Origin: Mycteria americana | Lineage: Eukaryota; Chordata; Aves; Ciconiiformes; Ciconiidae | DNA length: 64,000 nucleotides | Reading direction: 5' to 3' | Assembly (NCBI RefSeq): GCF_035582795.1 | Contig: NC_134365.1 | Span: 127,945,577 to 128,009,576, forward strand | Shown here: positions 27,701 to 42,700 of the stretch, piece after piece | Numbering within the stretch: the first letter of the stretch is position 1 | Layout of the letters: each line of letters starts with the position of its first letter | Made by a program: the position numbers and the translations under genes | The notes under the pieces: generated by a model | What the model saw: the letters and a program-made list of their open reading frames with translations, nothing else | Told to the model about the DNA's origin: nothing | Database searches by the model: none

Positions 27701-30700
27701 ATTTCTGTGTTTTAATCAGGCCCTGAAGCATGACTTTGAAGTAGCATTTTGTGTGTTCTCATGTTAACTCTAACAGGACCTTAAAACAAAACAAGGAAGA
27801 GACTGAAGAGTATGAAGAACCCTTGCAGTATCTATCTTCCTGGTTAGCCATGAAGAATTCTGGTATCTCCTCTTGTGGAAATATGGCTGTTAATGCCATG
27901 GCCTTTACACAGACAAATCTCCTGATGAAGCCAGTAACAAATATTTTTTACTGACACCAGACATTCCTCACACAAGCAAAACTCTTGTAAAAAGTTACGA
28001 GATTCCCTGTAGAGCTCTCTCTGAAGAAAAGACTGCCGATAGCAGCTACAAGTTAAAAGGAGGAACTGTGCAGGGTATTTACTGATTGCAAGGTATTGGA
28101 ACAGTTGCTGTTTGTGCCATTATTTCTTCTTAGCTCACGAGTTTCTTTTTCTCTGTGTGTGTGTTTATTCTATCTTGAAGCATGTGACTGTGGAAAACCT
28201 GTTCTGAACTAGCCATCAGGGATGGGATGCATGGTCCCTTTTGTTAGCCGTCTAACAGGTGTCCACCCTAAAGAAGACATAGCCAGTCCCACCAGTCAAG
28301 GAAAAGAGGCAATCACGCTAGGAAATTGCCCATTTTTCTTAGACTTTTTTTTAGGATGTCAGGACAGCTGATTCCTACCCAACATGACTGATAAAGAATT
28401 TGAAGAATATGGTTCCTTTACAGGGTATGCCATTAGAGGAAATACACTCATAATCAATTACCAAATAGTGAAAACTGCTGGATTTTATTCCCTAATCTGT
28501 TGAAAGTAGATACTAGAATTATTAGACGCTTACCAGCAAGACATCAGACAGTCCTTCTGCCAGCATTTCTAGATGTCATATCTTATAGTAGGAAACCCAG
28601 GTGGAAACTGGGTTTATTCTTTGTGAAATCAAAACCAAATTGAACTCAGAAAAAAAAAAAATAGACCTTCTCTGAGGAGATGAAGTCTCCTGTAATCAAA
28701 TCAATTTAAGGGAAACCATGTAAGGCTGGGATTGCATAGGAAAAAAGACCTGGCTAGATAAGAGTCTTCAGTAAAGATGAAGTTTTGGAAGGTGAGGGGG
28801 TGTAAGCACAGGCTCATCAGGTGACTTTTCATTTAAGGTTCCTATGTTATCACCAACTACAAGGTCTTTTTCTCTTTTCATTCTTTTTTAAGATTGTGAG
28901 CCTATAAACTTCAAAATCCCAGAGCCTGGAAATATACGAGTGTATTGGAAAGCTGCATATCTCTCTTTTCAAAATAACTTTTATTTCTACAGAGAAAAGC
29001 TGGAAATTTTTACTCAAGTGTATCCTCTGAGGAATCCAAAATTAAACACAAATAAAAGTATGCCGTTTTGGTGTGGCTGATCTCTGGATTTGAGAATGGG
29101 GCATTTGCATATATTTTGGGTAAAATATTGCTATCCAAGGTAGTTTTGTTTTGTTTTGTTTTGAAAGTATGTATCCATTCAAAAGGTTTAAATTTCTGAC
29201 AAGACTACTTCATTGTCATTCATAGTCTTACAGGGGCATATGGTGAACTTTTTCTCAGTAAGCGGTGAGATGTAAACCCGTTCCCCACACATGCAAAGAT
29301 TCATCCACTAATAATGCCAGTGGACTGGTAAAATCATCCTATGAGCTCTTCAGTGCTGTCACTGAACCTTATGGCCACTGAGCTAAAGTGGTGCACAATG
29401 GAACTGCTCTACAGTGGAAAATACAGACACAGTACTTACATTCCATTTCATGTAATACATCAGACATGCTAAACAGCACTGAAAGGCTTAAAGTTCCTTA
29501 ATGGGTGGTAACTTTTTGCTACTGTGTCAGCGTAAATGTAAATGCCTTGTGAAGCATGGAAGAACTGTACTATGACCAGGTAATAAGTCACTAAAAATAC
29601 GTTCACAGCAGAAATGCTTTCAACACTTACCTGCAGCAATTCTAATAAAAACTGGGGACTTTTATAGATCTGTGCCCCTTTTGCTTTAAGTCTCAATCTC
29701 AAGTACTTCTAAGGCCTTCGGAGCCCTAGACACATGGCTGTAAATATTTGAAATACCCTCTGGGTCTACTACAGGCATTCTTTTTTTATTCTTACATTAA
29801 CTGAATGAGGTTGGCATGTTATTCTTCATTCACAAGAAATGCGAAGGAATTAATACTCAGGTTGTTCTTTTGGGTAAACTGCTCAGCCTCAATTATGCAA
29901 AGTCAATAATAATTCTGTTATTGAGAGCAGGAGTGAAGCAGAGTACGTGGGGCTCTGTAAGGACTTGGGAAAGCCCTCACTCCACTGTAGCAGGTGAGTG
30001 CTGTTACTCAGCAGTGGAGCAAATCCCCCAAGTCAGGATCATAAATAGGGACTTGACCTGGAAGAGCAAGCAGTGACAGAGAAAAGGGGGGCTGAAGGCT
30101 TGCATGGGAACTGGGTATTGTGGGAGCTTTCTCTACAGAATGGGGACTCCTCCAGAATGGCTGGAAGATTTGCTTGCTTCTACTTTTTGCCTTATTCCTT
30201 GTAGCTTACTGTCGTTCTTTTTCCCTTTTGCTTGTGCAAACAAAGGTCATTCAAGAGACTGTGAACCAAAGATTTAATGGTCCTTTATTATCCCATTTGG
30301 GAATAAGAAGAAATGAAAACCGGCCTATGCAAAGCATGTCCATTTGTGTATCAGAACACACCTGGATTTCCTGCAGGGTTGGCATCTGAATGGCAGAGAG
30401 CCGCCGATGGACAGTCCTGCATGTCTGGTGGGATGGTGCTTGGAGAGGTTATTGCAGGGGAGCACTGCGTAAGGGCCCTAACTGCATCCTTCTCCTTCCT
30501 GAAGGTTTGGCTGCTGGGGCTCAAAGCCAACTTTGCAATAGTGCCCTGAGGGCCAGCCTTCATCACTCCAATGTCAGGGGGTGACGCTCCCAGACAGCAC
30601 TGCGAGGAGCCTCCATCAGGGCCAACCCCCTTCTCTTGGGAGTCACATCTCTTGCTGCTTTGTAACCATGCCCATGCTGATCCTGACCTGGACCCCCACC

Positions 30701-33700
30701 TGTGGGCTGATGTCCCAGCCTGGCCTTGGCCCACCCCATCCCCACAGAGGTGCCCGGTGCCTGTGGGTGCCCCCTACTGCCTCCTGGCTGCCCTGCTCCT
30801 TGGCTGGGGGCAGTGGGATGGGTGCTGGCTGAAGAGGCCCTGCCCTGCCTGACCCAGGGGGAGCCCCTGGCACCTGAGCCTCCCTAGTCCCCAAGGAGCC
30901 ACGAGCCCACATGCCACCCTGACATACTGCTCAGAAGAGTCTCACCATTTGTCCTTTCCTTCCCATTCCCAAGTGCCACAGTGCAATCTCACATGGGCCT
31001 TGGTAAATCAACCCTTCCTTTGGCTTCACCTGCCACCTTTGGTGGCATTGCAATCCTTCCACATCATTTTGTCTTGGACCCTGAAGTCATTCCTTCCCAA
31101 ATGTGACACCTCTGCACTTTTTCATTCATTCTCCACTGCTCTGGTGTGTCCCATGCCTTCTCAATTCCAGGTCCTTTAAGCTGATGTAAATAGCTGATCT
31201 TCCTCTTTCCAGCCTGGCATGCCAGTACCCCTGCTCACCATGTCAGGTTCTGTCTGTTCAGTCCCAGTCTCTCAGCACCAGCCGCCCATCTCCCTCCTGT
31301 CAGCATCCTCTCCTCCTCCCTCTTCTCTGCTGAGAGGCTCTCTGCTTACAACGGTCCAGTGAGAACAGAAGAAAAGGGAAGATGCTTGGGGAATAATAAT
31401 ACTTATTTACATCAGGGTGGGGGATTTAACTTTGATGTGTTTCCCATTCACCTTTAATATGACATAGTAAGCTATGTATGCTTGACTTGAAAAATCCTCC
31501 ATCTCTCCTGCCAATAGAGTTGTAGCAGGGATGCATGTGCTCTGAAGCATTTAAATGGCACACTTTGATGAAGCTATAGCTGTCCTGCTTAAACTGGGGC
31601 TATGATGTCCCATGATGTATGAAGAATTTCTTTTGAAGGGATGTATTTGAATCCCATGGCAGTGCATGAGCTCTGCTGAACTGGCCACAGTAGCCACTGG
31701 ATGCAGTGGCCTAATGTACCTCAGACTTGACTGTTAAGTCTCATATTTATCTGTTCCCTTTGTAGGCCCAGAAGTTTACATGATTTTTGAATCTTTTAAA
31801 CTCACAGTTACTAAAGCAAGGCAGTGGGACACACTTTTGTTGAAACATTTGAACACTATCATTGCAGCTGACTTTGATACTGGTAGAGTTACGTATCTAG
31901 CAAGGAGTGAGAGCTAGGTACTTTCAAGTCTCAAGAGACTGAAATTTTGACTTTCTACTATCAACACCCATCTGTCTTCCACTTCCAGCAGTTAAAGGCA
32001 AGAAAGGAAAACTTAAAATGTTCAAATGTTTGGTCTTTTTCTTACATTTTCCTTGGATTTCATCACAGAGAGAACAGCAACATAGTTCTCAAACAATCTC
32101 TCCCACGGACTGCGAAAACTGTAGTATACAGTAGAGGCAATGGAACCTCAGCTGGCTGATGGCGTATTTTGAATTGAGCCTCACGAGCTTGACACTGCAC
32201 ATCTTTCACCAGAATGAAAAGGACCTTTCAGACACTACTAACCTTCCAACAGCTGAGCCTGACTGAATCAACCTTAGGCTGCAAAAGGGCTGCCTAGAAA
32301 ACAGCACAATACTGAGGTTGTATGAGTCTTTAAATACACAGAGTGCTATGAAAAACAGCAAGAGCACCTGCAAAAGATAACCTCATGTTCTGCCTACTTT
32401 CTGCAACATTGGAGGGAATCCACTGGAGAAAAACCTTGAGCTCAGTTCTTCCCTGCTGTGGCAATGGGGATAGGCTGCTAGCTACCCATCCCTGCATGCA
32501 TGTGGGACTGGGCATGATTAAGTTCTTCCAAGGGTGCCAGTAAGAGAACAATGCCATAGCCCAGCCTCCACAGCAGTCCTGACAGTGGGTACAGCTGTGG
32601 AGGGCACGTGAAATCAGAAACTGGCTGCAAAGTGTTGGTCAAGTTTGGTGCTGCTGAAATAGGGGGATCAGAGTGGCCTTCAGTGCCACCCTGTCACTGC
32701 AGGTAGGCTAAGGCCCACCAGCAGCTGGCCTAACTAGGATAAATAAAGTCTTTGCTTTTTGATTTTGCTTTTTGATTTGCCAGTCAGCTGTACTTCTAGC
32801 TCCATGAGGAGCAACAGAACCAGAAGGTTCTAGTCTTGTTTGAATGTATGTGCTGTCCTCAGTGGAACTATACTACTGAGGTTCATAAAATGTTTCCATT
32901 TGTGTGACCATCACTCTCATTAACACTCTGTAAGCCAAATTTGATAAAAATATTTCTCGTTGTGAGATGTTTTGGAGAGCTAGAGTGGATGGAATGATGG
33001 TGTGCTGAACTACAGATTCTGCAAGCTGATCTGTAAATATTTAAGAAATCTGGAGCACCTTCTAACATTTTCCAGAAAGAAAATATTAGCTTCCAAAATT
33101 CTGTGAGACAGGTTTCAGCCTGATCAACTACCAAATACATAGTGATCAATCAAGTGACATTTTACCAACCTTGCTGTATCTGTGAGACTCTCATTAGTGC
33201 CCAGATGTATGTCTTCTGTTGTAAGGAAGGAAGAATGTCCTCCAAGGAGAGCAACTCCTACAGTGAGGACAAATAAAAAAGAAATTAAACACCAGCACCT
33301 CATATTTACAGCCAAGATTCAAAATCTTCTTCATGGAAAAGATATTTACAGCAATAAAAGTAAAATTCAGCAGGGCATCCAAATGATTCAAACACTTAAA
33401 GTCTGACACACAAGACACAAATGTATTTTGGAATAAAACCAGTCAAATGTGATGCTTTGCTGAAATCCTTAGGCATGAGTTCTGATCTGTGTTCATAAGA
33501 ACAGTCATTTAAGCTGCAAGGCTACATATTGCCAAAAGCATCACCATGTTAAGAGCTAGGTAATCCATTCATCATGCTGAATTTCTACTTCAAGGGACTT
33601 AGCATCCTAGAAGGGGCATCTGAGTCACTAGGTGTAATTCCACATCCTTGCAAGAAGCTTCAAGTATATTCACTCAGATAGAAAACCCTAAGTCTCCTCA

Positions 33701-36700
33701 TACGCTATAACAAACTTGAGCTTGGTCACAAATGACCAAGTGCCTTAAAAATTATAATGTGACAGAGAGAAAAGGAAAGATCTCAGGCACTGCCAGCATC
33801 CCTCCACCCTGCAATAGTTAGGAATTTACAAGGTAAGCCAAGGAACTGGATGGATTAGGTCTGAAGAACAAAATCCATTCCTGAACAGGAAACCATGGAA
33901 AGACTTGAGCATCATTTAAGAATATAAAACACTTTGGAGAACTTAAAAGGTGTCTGGACAGTATTTTGGATAAAGACAGATTACATGCTGTGGGGCAACT
34001 CTCAGGTTCTGTCCTGCCTTATTTCTGTTGCACCACCACTAGAAAGCTACTGCAAGCAACCAACTGACACAGGCAGGGAGGAAAATAAATTTTTTTCACC
34101 AATGCTTGAGTCTCCCTGCCTTTGCCTGGTTTAAGCCTAAAGCCTCCCTCCACTGAATCCCAGTGTAAAGTCCATCGTGGCCACATATTGGGAGGATGGA
34201 GCCTGAGGGGGCCTGTTTTATGAACTGTCACAAATGGTTTAGCATAAGCCCAGCACAGGACACAGGGTCCTACAACTGGGGACATACAAAGTGTAGGATT
34301 TGAACTGGGCTGTAGGTAGCCCTGTAAGGCATTTTCTGTGCACTGGAGAAGATTTGCTGCATAAGAACAACTCCCTTCTAGTAGAGAAATCGTCAGGGAC
34401 ATCTGGCCCTGTCACTAATATCCATGATGGAGGAAATTTCCAGAGAATCTTGGTGTGGAAAAACCAACCTTGTCAAGACAACACTGTGGTGGAGTAAGCC
34501 TTTTACTGTGATAAAAATCTAGAAGAAAGCCCATCTTATTGTTATTGCCAGGAAGAGAAAGGCTGCATACAGAACAGAAGAGCAGAGACCCCACTTCTCT
34601 AAAAAAAAAAGGAAAAACAGAGGAAAGAAAAAAAAAAAAAGAAGAAAAGGTCAAAAGCTGCTTGGGTTGGCTGTAGCCATTAGATGGCACTGCAGACACC
34701 ACCAGGACTGCAGCTTCAACATGATGATTGTATAGGCCTGTCAAAGATTAAAAAATTGATCCCACAGCTACTCTTCAAAAGAGGATTAAACTAGGAGTGA
34801 ACACTGAAACCTTTCACAGATAAAACCATGCAACTAGGTTCAGGCGGCAGGCCTGGGCCCCACAACTGGGCCCCTAACACAGAGCAGCCCTTATTAACTT
34901 CCATCCCATGAGGGCAGCAGGGTTGAGGTGAGGTCTTCCACTTTGCATCAGTTCAGCCAGTCTCTAGACTTTAAAATGCAATAGATAAAAATAATACTGG
35001 CAAATCATTTCCTTTTGACTGCCTCAATTTCCTTAAAAATCAGATTAAAAATAATGATGCTCCAGACCCCACCTGAAGGGCAAATCTCTGCTCCGTCCAG
35101 CCAGTGTATAGTCATTTTCTTGTATGGGCCTGATTTTACTTTCCCTTTGTCTTCATTAAGGATTGCTCCAAATATCAACAAGATTAGAGTCAGACACGAC
35201 AAACTTTTAAGAATGAAGCATCACTTATTCTACTATTACTTTTTTCTGTTAGAAAAGCACTATACATTTGCTGGTTGCTTTGCCCTCCTTTCTTGGTTTT
35301 TCAGAAGCATTTTTTTATTAAGGCAGGAAAAACGTTTAGGTTTCCTCAAATACTTTCACCTCCTCTCTGCAGCTTAGACACAAACACTGTATTTATGGGA
35401 ATGTGTATCCAAACTGTTGCCTAGACATTACAGCCTATCTATTCAATGCAAGTTTTTAAGTCAAGACCTCAAGGATGAAATGTTGTTCGTAGTAACTTTT
35501 CCTGTCCAGCTTCTTGTGGTTTTTTTCAAAGTCATATACAATTATGTCAGTGATTTATCCCCACAAGTTCCACACAATATAACAGCTCTGCATTTTAGGC
35601 TTCTAAATGCATACACTTTGGTAGATGTTTCACAGACCAGGCAGGCTCCCATGGACATGTTCTGTTTTCTACAAATGATGCCCAGGTAGAAAAAGAGGAA
35701 TCTGGCCATTTATTCAGAATTGCCAGACATCAGGCAGCCCAGTCAGAGCTACCACCTGGAGTCTACGTACACAGCAGAGTCCTCACGTGTTGGGCTTTCT
35801 GCTTGTGAACTGGCCATCTGTGCAGGGCCTGGGAACATATTTCCATCCAAAACTTTCCATCTGGAAATACAGTAGCTCTGTGCTCTAGCTTTGTGTATAT
35901 AGTTGCAGCGAAAGAATCTTTGCTTCAGATTCTTTCATCCAGACTACTAGTAGAAAGAAAAAAATGATGACTTTTGAAGATATGCAGGCACCAATTCAGC
36001 AAATAAGCACACGCTGGAGTGCTGTGTTAAACTGGAATATCTAATCCTCTTTGTTGTCACAAGCTGGTCATATCCAAAGTCACATGCTAAGTGTTTATAT
36101 GAATCTTGGTATCTTCAACAAACGGTATTAAATGTTCATACTGCAGAGCCAGAATAGATTATTATCTCATGTCCACACTTCTCACTACTGTTAGCTTCAA
36201 AAATGGACAGTTTTATACCTCAGGCTGTGGCACATTATTGAGCCCACTTATGCAAACTTTGATGTAGGACACGAGTGCTGGTGGTTGTACAGACATGGGT
36301 TAAATCACCATTCCGTCCTGTCCCTGCTACATTGGGTAAGTGGGCCAAAGTGAATCCTCTAGTTCACACGTTGGATACACAGTTGTGGGGCTGCCCCACC
36401 ATCACCAGGAGACATACACAGCCATCTTCTCAAACTCAAAGGAAGGATCCTTTTTAATATTTCAAGACATCTGGATTTGGATTTGTTAGTTTCCTCACTG
36501 CCTGCCAGGACTTATAATCTAGAAAGTATTTTTCAGTTTAGACTGATAACAAAAAGAACTCTTCTAGGCAGCAATTACAGGAATATTCCTAAAGTAGAAA
36601 CCTAAAAACTGACAGTTTTTTAAAGCTACCCCTCTAAATGGAGAGTAAGCTAAAAGAGTACTCTTGCTCCCTCTGTCATGTGCCCAAGCTAAATAATACC

Positions 36701-39700
36701 AGCCATTCCAACAAAAACCAGACCTTGTATTCCTGCCATGTAATACCATCCCCACTACATTCGAACATACGAAGTAATGCAATTATTTCTGTGACTCTAT
36801 GTAGTAGTCTTCAGGCATGGACATCATATTCCTCTCAACCTGCTGGGTAAGAGGAGTGAGTTGGGAGTAATTCCACTAAAGCCAGTCACAGTGAACCTCT
36901 GTTAAGACCTTGTATATTCCAGTGCACAATGAAAGAAGGTATACAGAGCTTTTCTGCCTGTATTGTTTCCTCTCCATTTCTACCTTGTGACATATTGTCT
37001 GCATTCAGCGTCTGTGAAATGGTTGGATTTATTTATAATTTGTTCACTAAAACGTAACTGCAGCTGTATATTTTAAGAGTATCAGTGACAATTAGAATAT
37101 TTTACACCAAAGCTATAACAAAACCAGGCCATTCACCTTTATGCCATGCCTGAGGATGTTTATTTTACAAGTAATATATGACCATGTGGAATATCTTTGT
37201 TTTCAAAAAGTATGCAAGATTTTATGCAGAATGGGTATGGGATTCTGACTGCAAACAGATGACATTTTCCAGTATAATAGCAGAGGTGTCACATTTTCCA
37301 ATATAATAGCCAGTGATAGCAATAAATCTAGTAGGCTCCACAAAACTGGATTGACTTTGCCGATACCTTATGGAAGTTACTTGCAGTTCTTCATTAAACT
37401 TACAACCTTATAAACTTACAAACTTACAACTTACCACTACTACTCTTAGAATTGGCAAAATAATATGGATCTCAGAAATATGCATTAGGACAAGATTGTA
37501 TTTGTTCAAGAGAGTAAAGGGGCAATGAATTATACCACAAGGAGCTGTACGTTATTCAGTACAGCTGCAATGTCATCAGAATAAAACAGTTTAGAGGCAT
37601 AGTACGTTGGAAAAGCCACACATGTCAACTGTTTTCATACAATGCTTTATAAATTAATGTTTTGATAATCTCTGCTTGATCTTGGCGACTGGGAGAAGTG
37701 CCCAAAGACTGAAGGAAAGCAGATGTCACCCCTATCTCCAAGAAGAGCAAGAAGAAGGACCCAGAGAATTACAGGCTGGTCAGCCTCACCTCGATCCCTG
37801 GGAAGGTGATGGAGCAGCTAATCCTGGACACCATTTCCAGGCACATTAAGGACAAGAAAATCATAAGGAGTAGTCAGTATGGCTTCACCGAGGGGAAGTC
37901 ATGCTTGACCAAAAAACTTCTCTGATGAAATGACTGGCATGGTAGATGAGGGGAGAGCAGTGGGTATTGTCCACCTGGACTTCATTACGGCCCTTGACAC
38001 TGTCTCCCATAAGATCCTCATAGACAAGCTGTTGATGTACAGGCTGGATGAGCAGTGAGGTGGTTGAAAACTGGCTGAACGGCCAGGCCCAGAGGGTGGT
38101 GATCAGTGGCACAGAGTCTAGTTGGAGGCCAGTGAAGAGTGGTGTACCCCAGGGGTCAATACTGGGTCCAGTCCTGCTTAACATGTTCATTAATGATCTG
38201 GATGATAAGGCAGAGTGTGCTCTCAGCAAGTTTGCTGATGACACAAAACTGGGAGAAGTGGCTGATACGCTAGAGGGTTGTGTTGCCATCCAGAGGGACC
38301 TCGACAGGCTGGAGAAATGGGCTGACAGGAACCCCATGAAGTTCAGCAAGGAGAAGAGCGAAGTCCTGCACCTGAGGAAGAACAACCCCATGCACCCAGT
38401 AGATGCTAGGGGTCACCCAGCTGGGAAGCAGCTTGGCAGAAAAGGACCTGGGGGCCCTGGTAGACACCAAATTGAACATGAGCCAGCAATGTACCTTTCT
38501 GGCCAAGGTGGTGAATGGTATTCTGGACTGCACTAGACAAAGTATTGCCAGCAGGTGGGGCGAGGTGATCCTTCCCCTTTGTTTAGCACTGGTGAGGCCA
38601 CACCTGGAGCGTCCAGTTCTGGGCTTCTCAGTATGCGAGACATGGACATATTGGGGAGAGTCAGTATGTCCATGTCAACAAAGGGCCACAAAGATGACTA
38701 AGGGACCGTATAGGAGACTGAGAGAGCTGGGACTGCATAGCCTAGAGAAGACTCAGAGGGAATCTTACTAATGTATATCAATACCTGAAGGGAGGGTGCA
38801 AAGAGGATGGAGCCAGGTGCTTTTCAGTAGTGCAATGGGCACAAACTGAAACACAGGAGGTTCCCTCTGAACATCAGGAAACACTTTTTTACTGAAAGGA
38901 TGATTGAGCACTGGCATTGGTTGTCCCAGGAGGCTGTGGAGTCTCCATCCTTGGAGCTATTTAAAAGCCTTCTGGACATGGTCCTGGGCAACTGGTTCTA
39001 GATGACCCTGCCTGAGCAGGGGGGTTGAACCAGAGGACCTCCAGAGGTCCCTTCAACCTCAGCCATTCTGTGATTCTGTTTATTTATTTTTCAATAATGG
39101 TGTTCTTTATAGGCATAGGGGCAGCAGGACTTCTGAAAAGACTTCCATGGTATTAATACATGGCAACAATCTCCTAGACACTGCACAGAGCAGATTTTGT
39201 GACCAGTGCTTTCCAATTCTCTACTCCTTTATAATGAAACCCATTGATTTTCATCTAGTTGTTCCTGAGAGTTGCAAAGTTTGTTTAAATTAATCTCATC
39301 ACCAGAACCTTATCCCACAAGTGATCTCCTTCAACATATTGAAGGTGCAACTCATGGGAAATGCTATTTGAGATGGCTCGGGTATTTTATAAATAAACAC
39401 GCCAACCCACGTCAATGTCCACTCTCACTGGACATTAGAAAATTGGTATTAAATTAGCTTATTTAGCTAAAAGGAACACATGTGACCCCACATTTGTTTT
39501 CAGTTAGAAATTCCAAGGGAGAAGTCATCTATGTTAAAAAGCAGCTGAAATGTATAGAGTTTCCATGGACAGAAAAAAATTAAGTCTGCCTTTGAAACGA
39601 AGTCTTAGGCTTAGGGGACTTAAGACCAATTAACTGAAGGTGTGAAGTTAATGCACAGAAGTTAAACTGCATTAAACTCCCTTGTGGAAGCTCTCACTCA

Positions 39701-42700
39701 GAAATAAATTGGTTTTATTTCAGTGGAGCTTAATCCCTCTTGGATGAATTTATGTGCATTAACTCCCATCCTTAAGTTAATTCATTTGAACTTTCCTGAG
39801 CTTCCCTCCTCCATAAGCCTTCAAAAGCCAAGGACTAAATAGTGCTTCCCTCTGAATACAGAAGCACGAAGGATAAACAGATTCAAAGAATTCATCATTA
39901 CCTGCCCATGTACCAGTAGGGCAGGCAACGAGAAACTGGACTAAAAACTCCAGAATTAAAAGGTCGGTGGTCTTCATAGAGAGGGAATGCACAAGAGAAA
40001 CCCATTCGTAAGTCCTGCTTACCTGGAGAAAACAGAAAGCCACAAGTCTACATAAAGACCAGGATCAGCAGGTAAATGGCTGTGCCAGAGGATACAAAGG
40101 CAAATTCAGAAATGCTTGCAGATGACATATCTGCTTCTTCCTTCCGTTATTTTTACCTTCTCCCTTACACGTTCTAAAGAAATGTGAATACTCAACAAGT
40201 TTCCTGTCCCTTCACCAGGGAGAAGTCAGCCTAAGGGATGCTGGGTCAACTCAAATGTAAGAAGGGCAGGCTTCTCCTTCCTTAATGTGTAAAAATGTAC
40301 CCACAAGACAGTCACCAATTCATAATTATTCCTTACTAACAGGCAAGCACATGAATGATTTATTTCAGTGGTCCCATTGACTTCAGAACAACTACCATGT
40401 AAATAAAGATATGTATGTGTTTCAGTGTTTGCAGGACTGTATCCTAAAAGAATAATGTTCCACTGCCTGATCTTATTAGGCTAAAACCCTGGAGTCTCCA
40501 TCAAGTTATCTTCCTCTGTAGGTAATCATGTTAACTTTTTTCTTCCCTAATTTATATCAAGGCATTACTACGATTCCCAGCCTAAACACATATTCTGAAA
40601 TGTGACAACGGTAATGCATAATACATTAGAAAAATATTTATTAGAGCTTGCACAGAATTAAATTTGTGATGCTTACTAAAATAGATGTTAGGCAACGTGC
40701 ATCTTGCCAGTACAACTAGGAGCTTATACCAGAAATGCTTACTTCTGCCTGTTACTTTATTTCTGATCTATCACATTTTGGAATGATCTGGTGAAATTTC
40801 AGCGACCAAAGGGATGTGCTTGTGACATTAATATACAAAGTGAAACACAATTAGCTACCATTCTTTTCCTAATTTTGCTTTCAAACTTTAGGTTTCTCCT
40901 GAGTAGAAATTCCTAAATACAAAATTATGCAGTGTTTTTCGGTACATACTCACAGTATACAATTTCATATAAAATCTGACTGTGCCACTGGTCAGACCTA
41001 CCTGTTTCTGCAGATAATCTTGTTCTTGTGCTTCTCTTCTCAAAAATCATGGCCAAAGATTTGCCTTGCATCAAAGGCAAATACTGGAACACGAAAATTG
41101 AAGGCATTTCAATTTTATAGTCATTATACACTTTACAGTGTGAAATACTTCCTTCCATTTTAATTCTGCATTAGAACAATTACAGAGCTGGTTTTTTAAC
41201 TGTCGCTTTGTTCTCCTGCCCTTCAAGGAATTTATTAGCAGTGGAAAGGTTAAAGGGAAAGAAGTAATTCTAGGGGCAAAAAGCAACTGCATTTTGGCAC
41301 TCAATTTGAGCTAGCATTAAGGAGAACTCTGATACTAATTTAATCCCATGCAGGGAAGTGTCTTCCATTTCCTACGTTTAGTGCTGCATGTACACTGTGT
41401 GTAGATGGATGGAGTTAGCCAACACCAGTGAGTTAGCTGTGCAAAGCTGTTTAATCTTTTCACCTGCGATGTCCTCTGAAGTAAAGAATATCTCTGAACA
41501 CTTTACAGGAAGGCTCTTTGATTTGTAGCACATGATTCACAGTATTTAAGAGCTCAGGTGATGTTTAGGACAAGACAGCTGAATGGCTCATTCCCATTAC
41601 TCTTCAGAACAATGCTTATTTCAACATCTGAGTGACCTAAATGACAGTTAAACCATTTTACCTCTCCTTTGTGCTTTATCCTTTGTTTCAAATCTGAGGC
41701 CATCCACAGCAAATACTTCAGCTCATCTGCTGTGTAGTTCTGTAGAGTAAGGAGGTCACGACCTTTCAGATGAACATTCATTTGAGCTGGTGGCCCATAC
41801 CTGTATCAAAAGAGCAAAAAATACACGCTTTTTGTCATTTGACACTAAACTGTACTCATGCTAAAGCCAATGAGCAAGCAGCTGAAATCTCTCCCACTGC
41901 CCTCATTTGACCCAGCTGGATCAGCTGGATGGACTGTGTTAATTACTGTCAGACAGACACAACACGCCACTATGCACTATATCGATCACCACCGTAACAG
42001 TGTCTCCAATTGTATTATAAACTGTACATTAGATGTAGTTACTTTTGCCTTCTGATATGCATATGACTTGACTGCATGCTGCCTAATCAAATAAACCCAA
42101 ATGCATAAAGCCATTCAGGACTTGAGGAAATGGCTTATGTGTAGACTGCAAAGCTGCCCTTTGGGGGCGCAGAATACGAGGAACTGATCTTGGTCCTCTT
42201 TCTCCCTCCTTTGTGCTTTGTGGATGAGTAGACGTTTGCCATGTTCCACCCCCACCGATACAAATGGTGGCATTTCTATATCCATGTATGAAATCTCTTG
42301 ATTACACTGGGGAAGAGGGTAAAAAAACCCAACAAAACAGCCATGTGCTCTGGTCCTTCTCCTACCACACAAGAGACATTCTGGGCATGTGCAGCGTATT
42401 TATTCAGTGTATTCTGGCCTCCAGCCAGATTTACGACTTTCAGAATCACATGAAATTGGATGTTGATAATCATCCACAGAAGTTACATGATCAAATTTCC
42501 TCTAGCTTAGATGAGGTGTCTTATTGAAAGTCACATCCAAGCCCGTGTTTCCACAGGCTTAGATTAATAAGGGAGAGTGGCAGCTTAGCCCCTTCTCTGG
42601 CACTGTATCTACAACCCTACAGCCTGCACTGTACTCTTGCTAAGGTTTGGATGGGTACAAGCTAAACATGTCTTTTTAATTAAAGCCAGCATTTTTAGAC

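Larger units (their letters stand above)
33258..41001 (-). other. OTC: OTC intron 3 (largest)
   Basis: 7.7 kb. It holds a 1.4 kb CR1 in the opposite orientation to OTC (37679-39079), a 29-nt tandem duplication at 37262-37316, an A-rich tract near 34600-34650, and an old repeat-like segment near 40320-40460. No exon-like coding segment was recognised. Confidence 0.9.

Noticed and set aside
38048-38771. Reverse-transcriptase-like frames as an active element or gene
   Set aside because: They belong to a 5'-truncated CR1 with broken frames; no complete ORF1 or ORF2.
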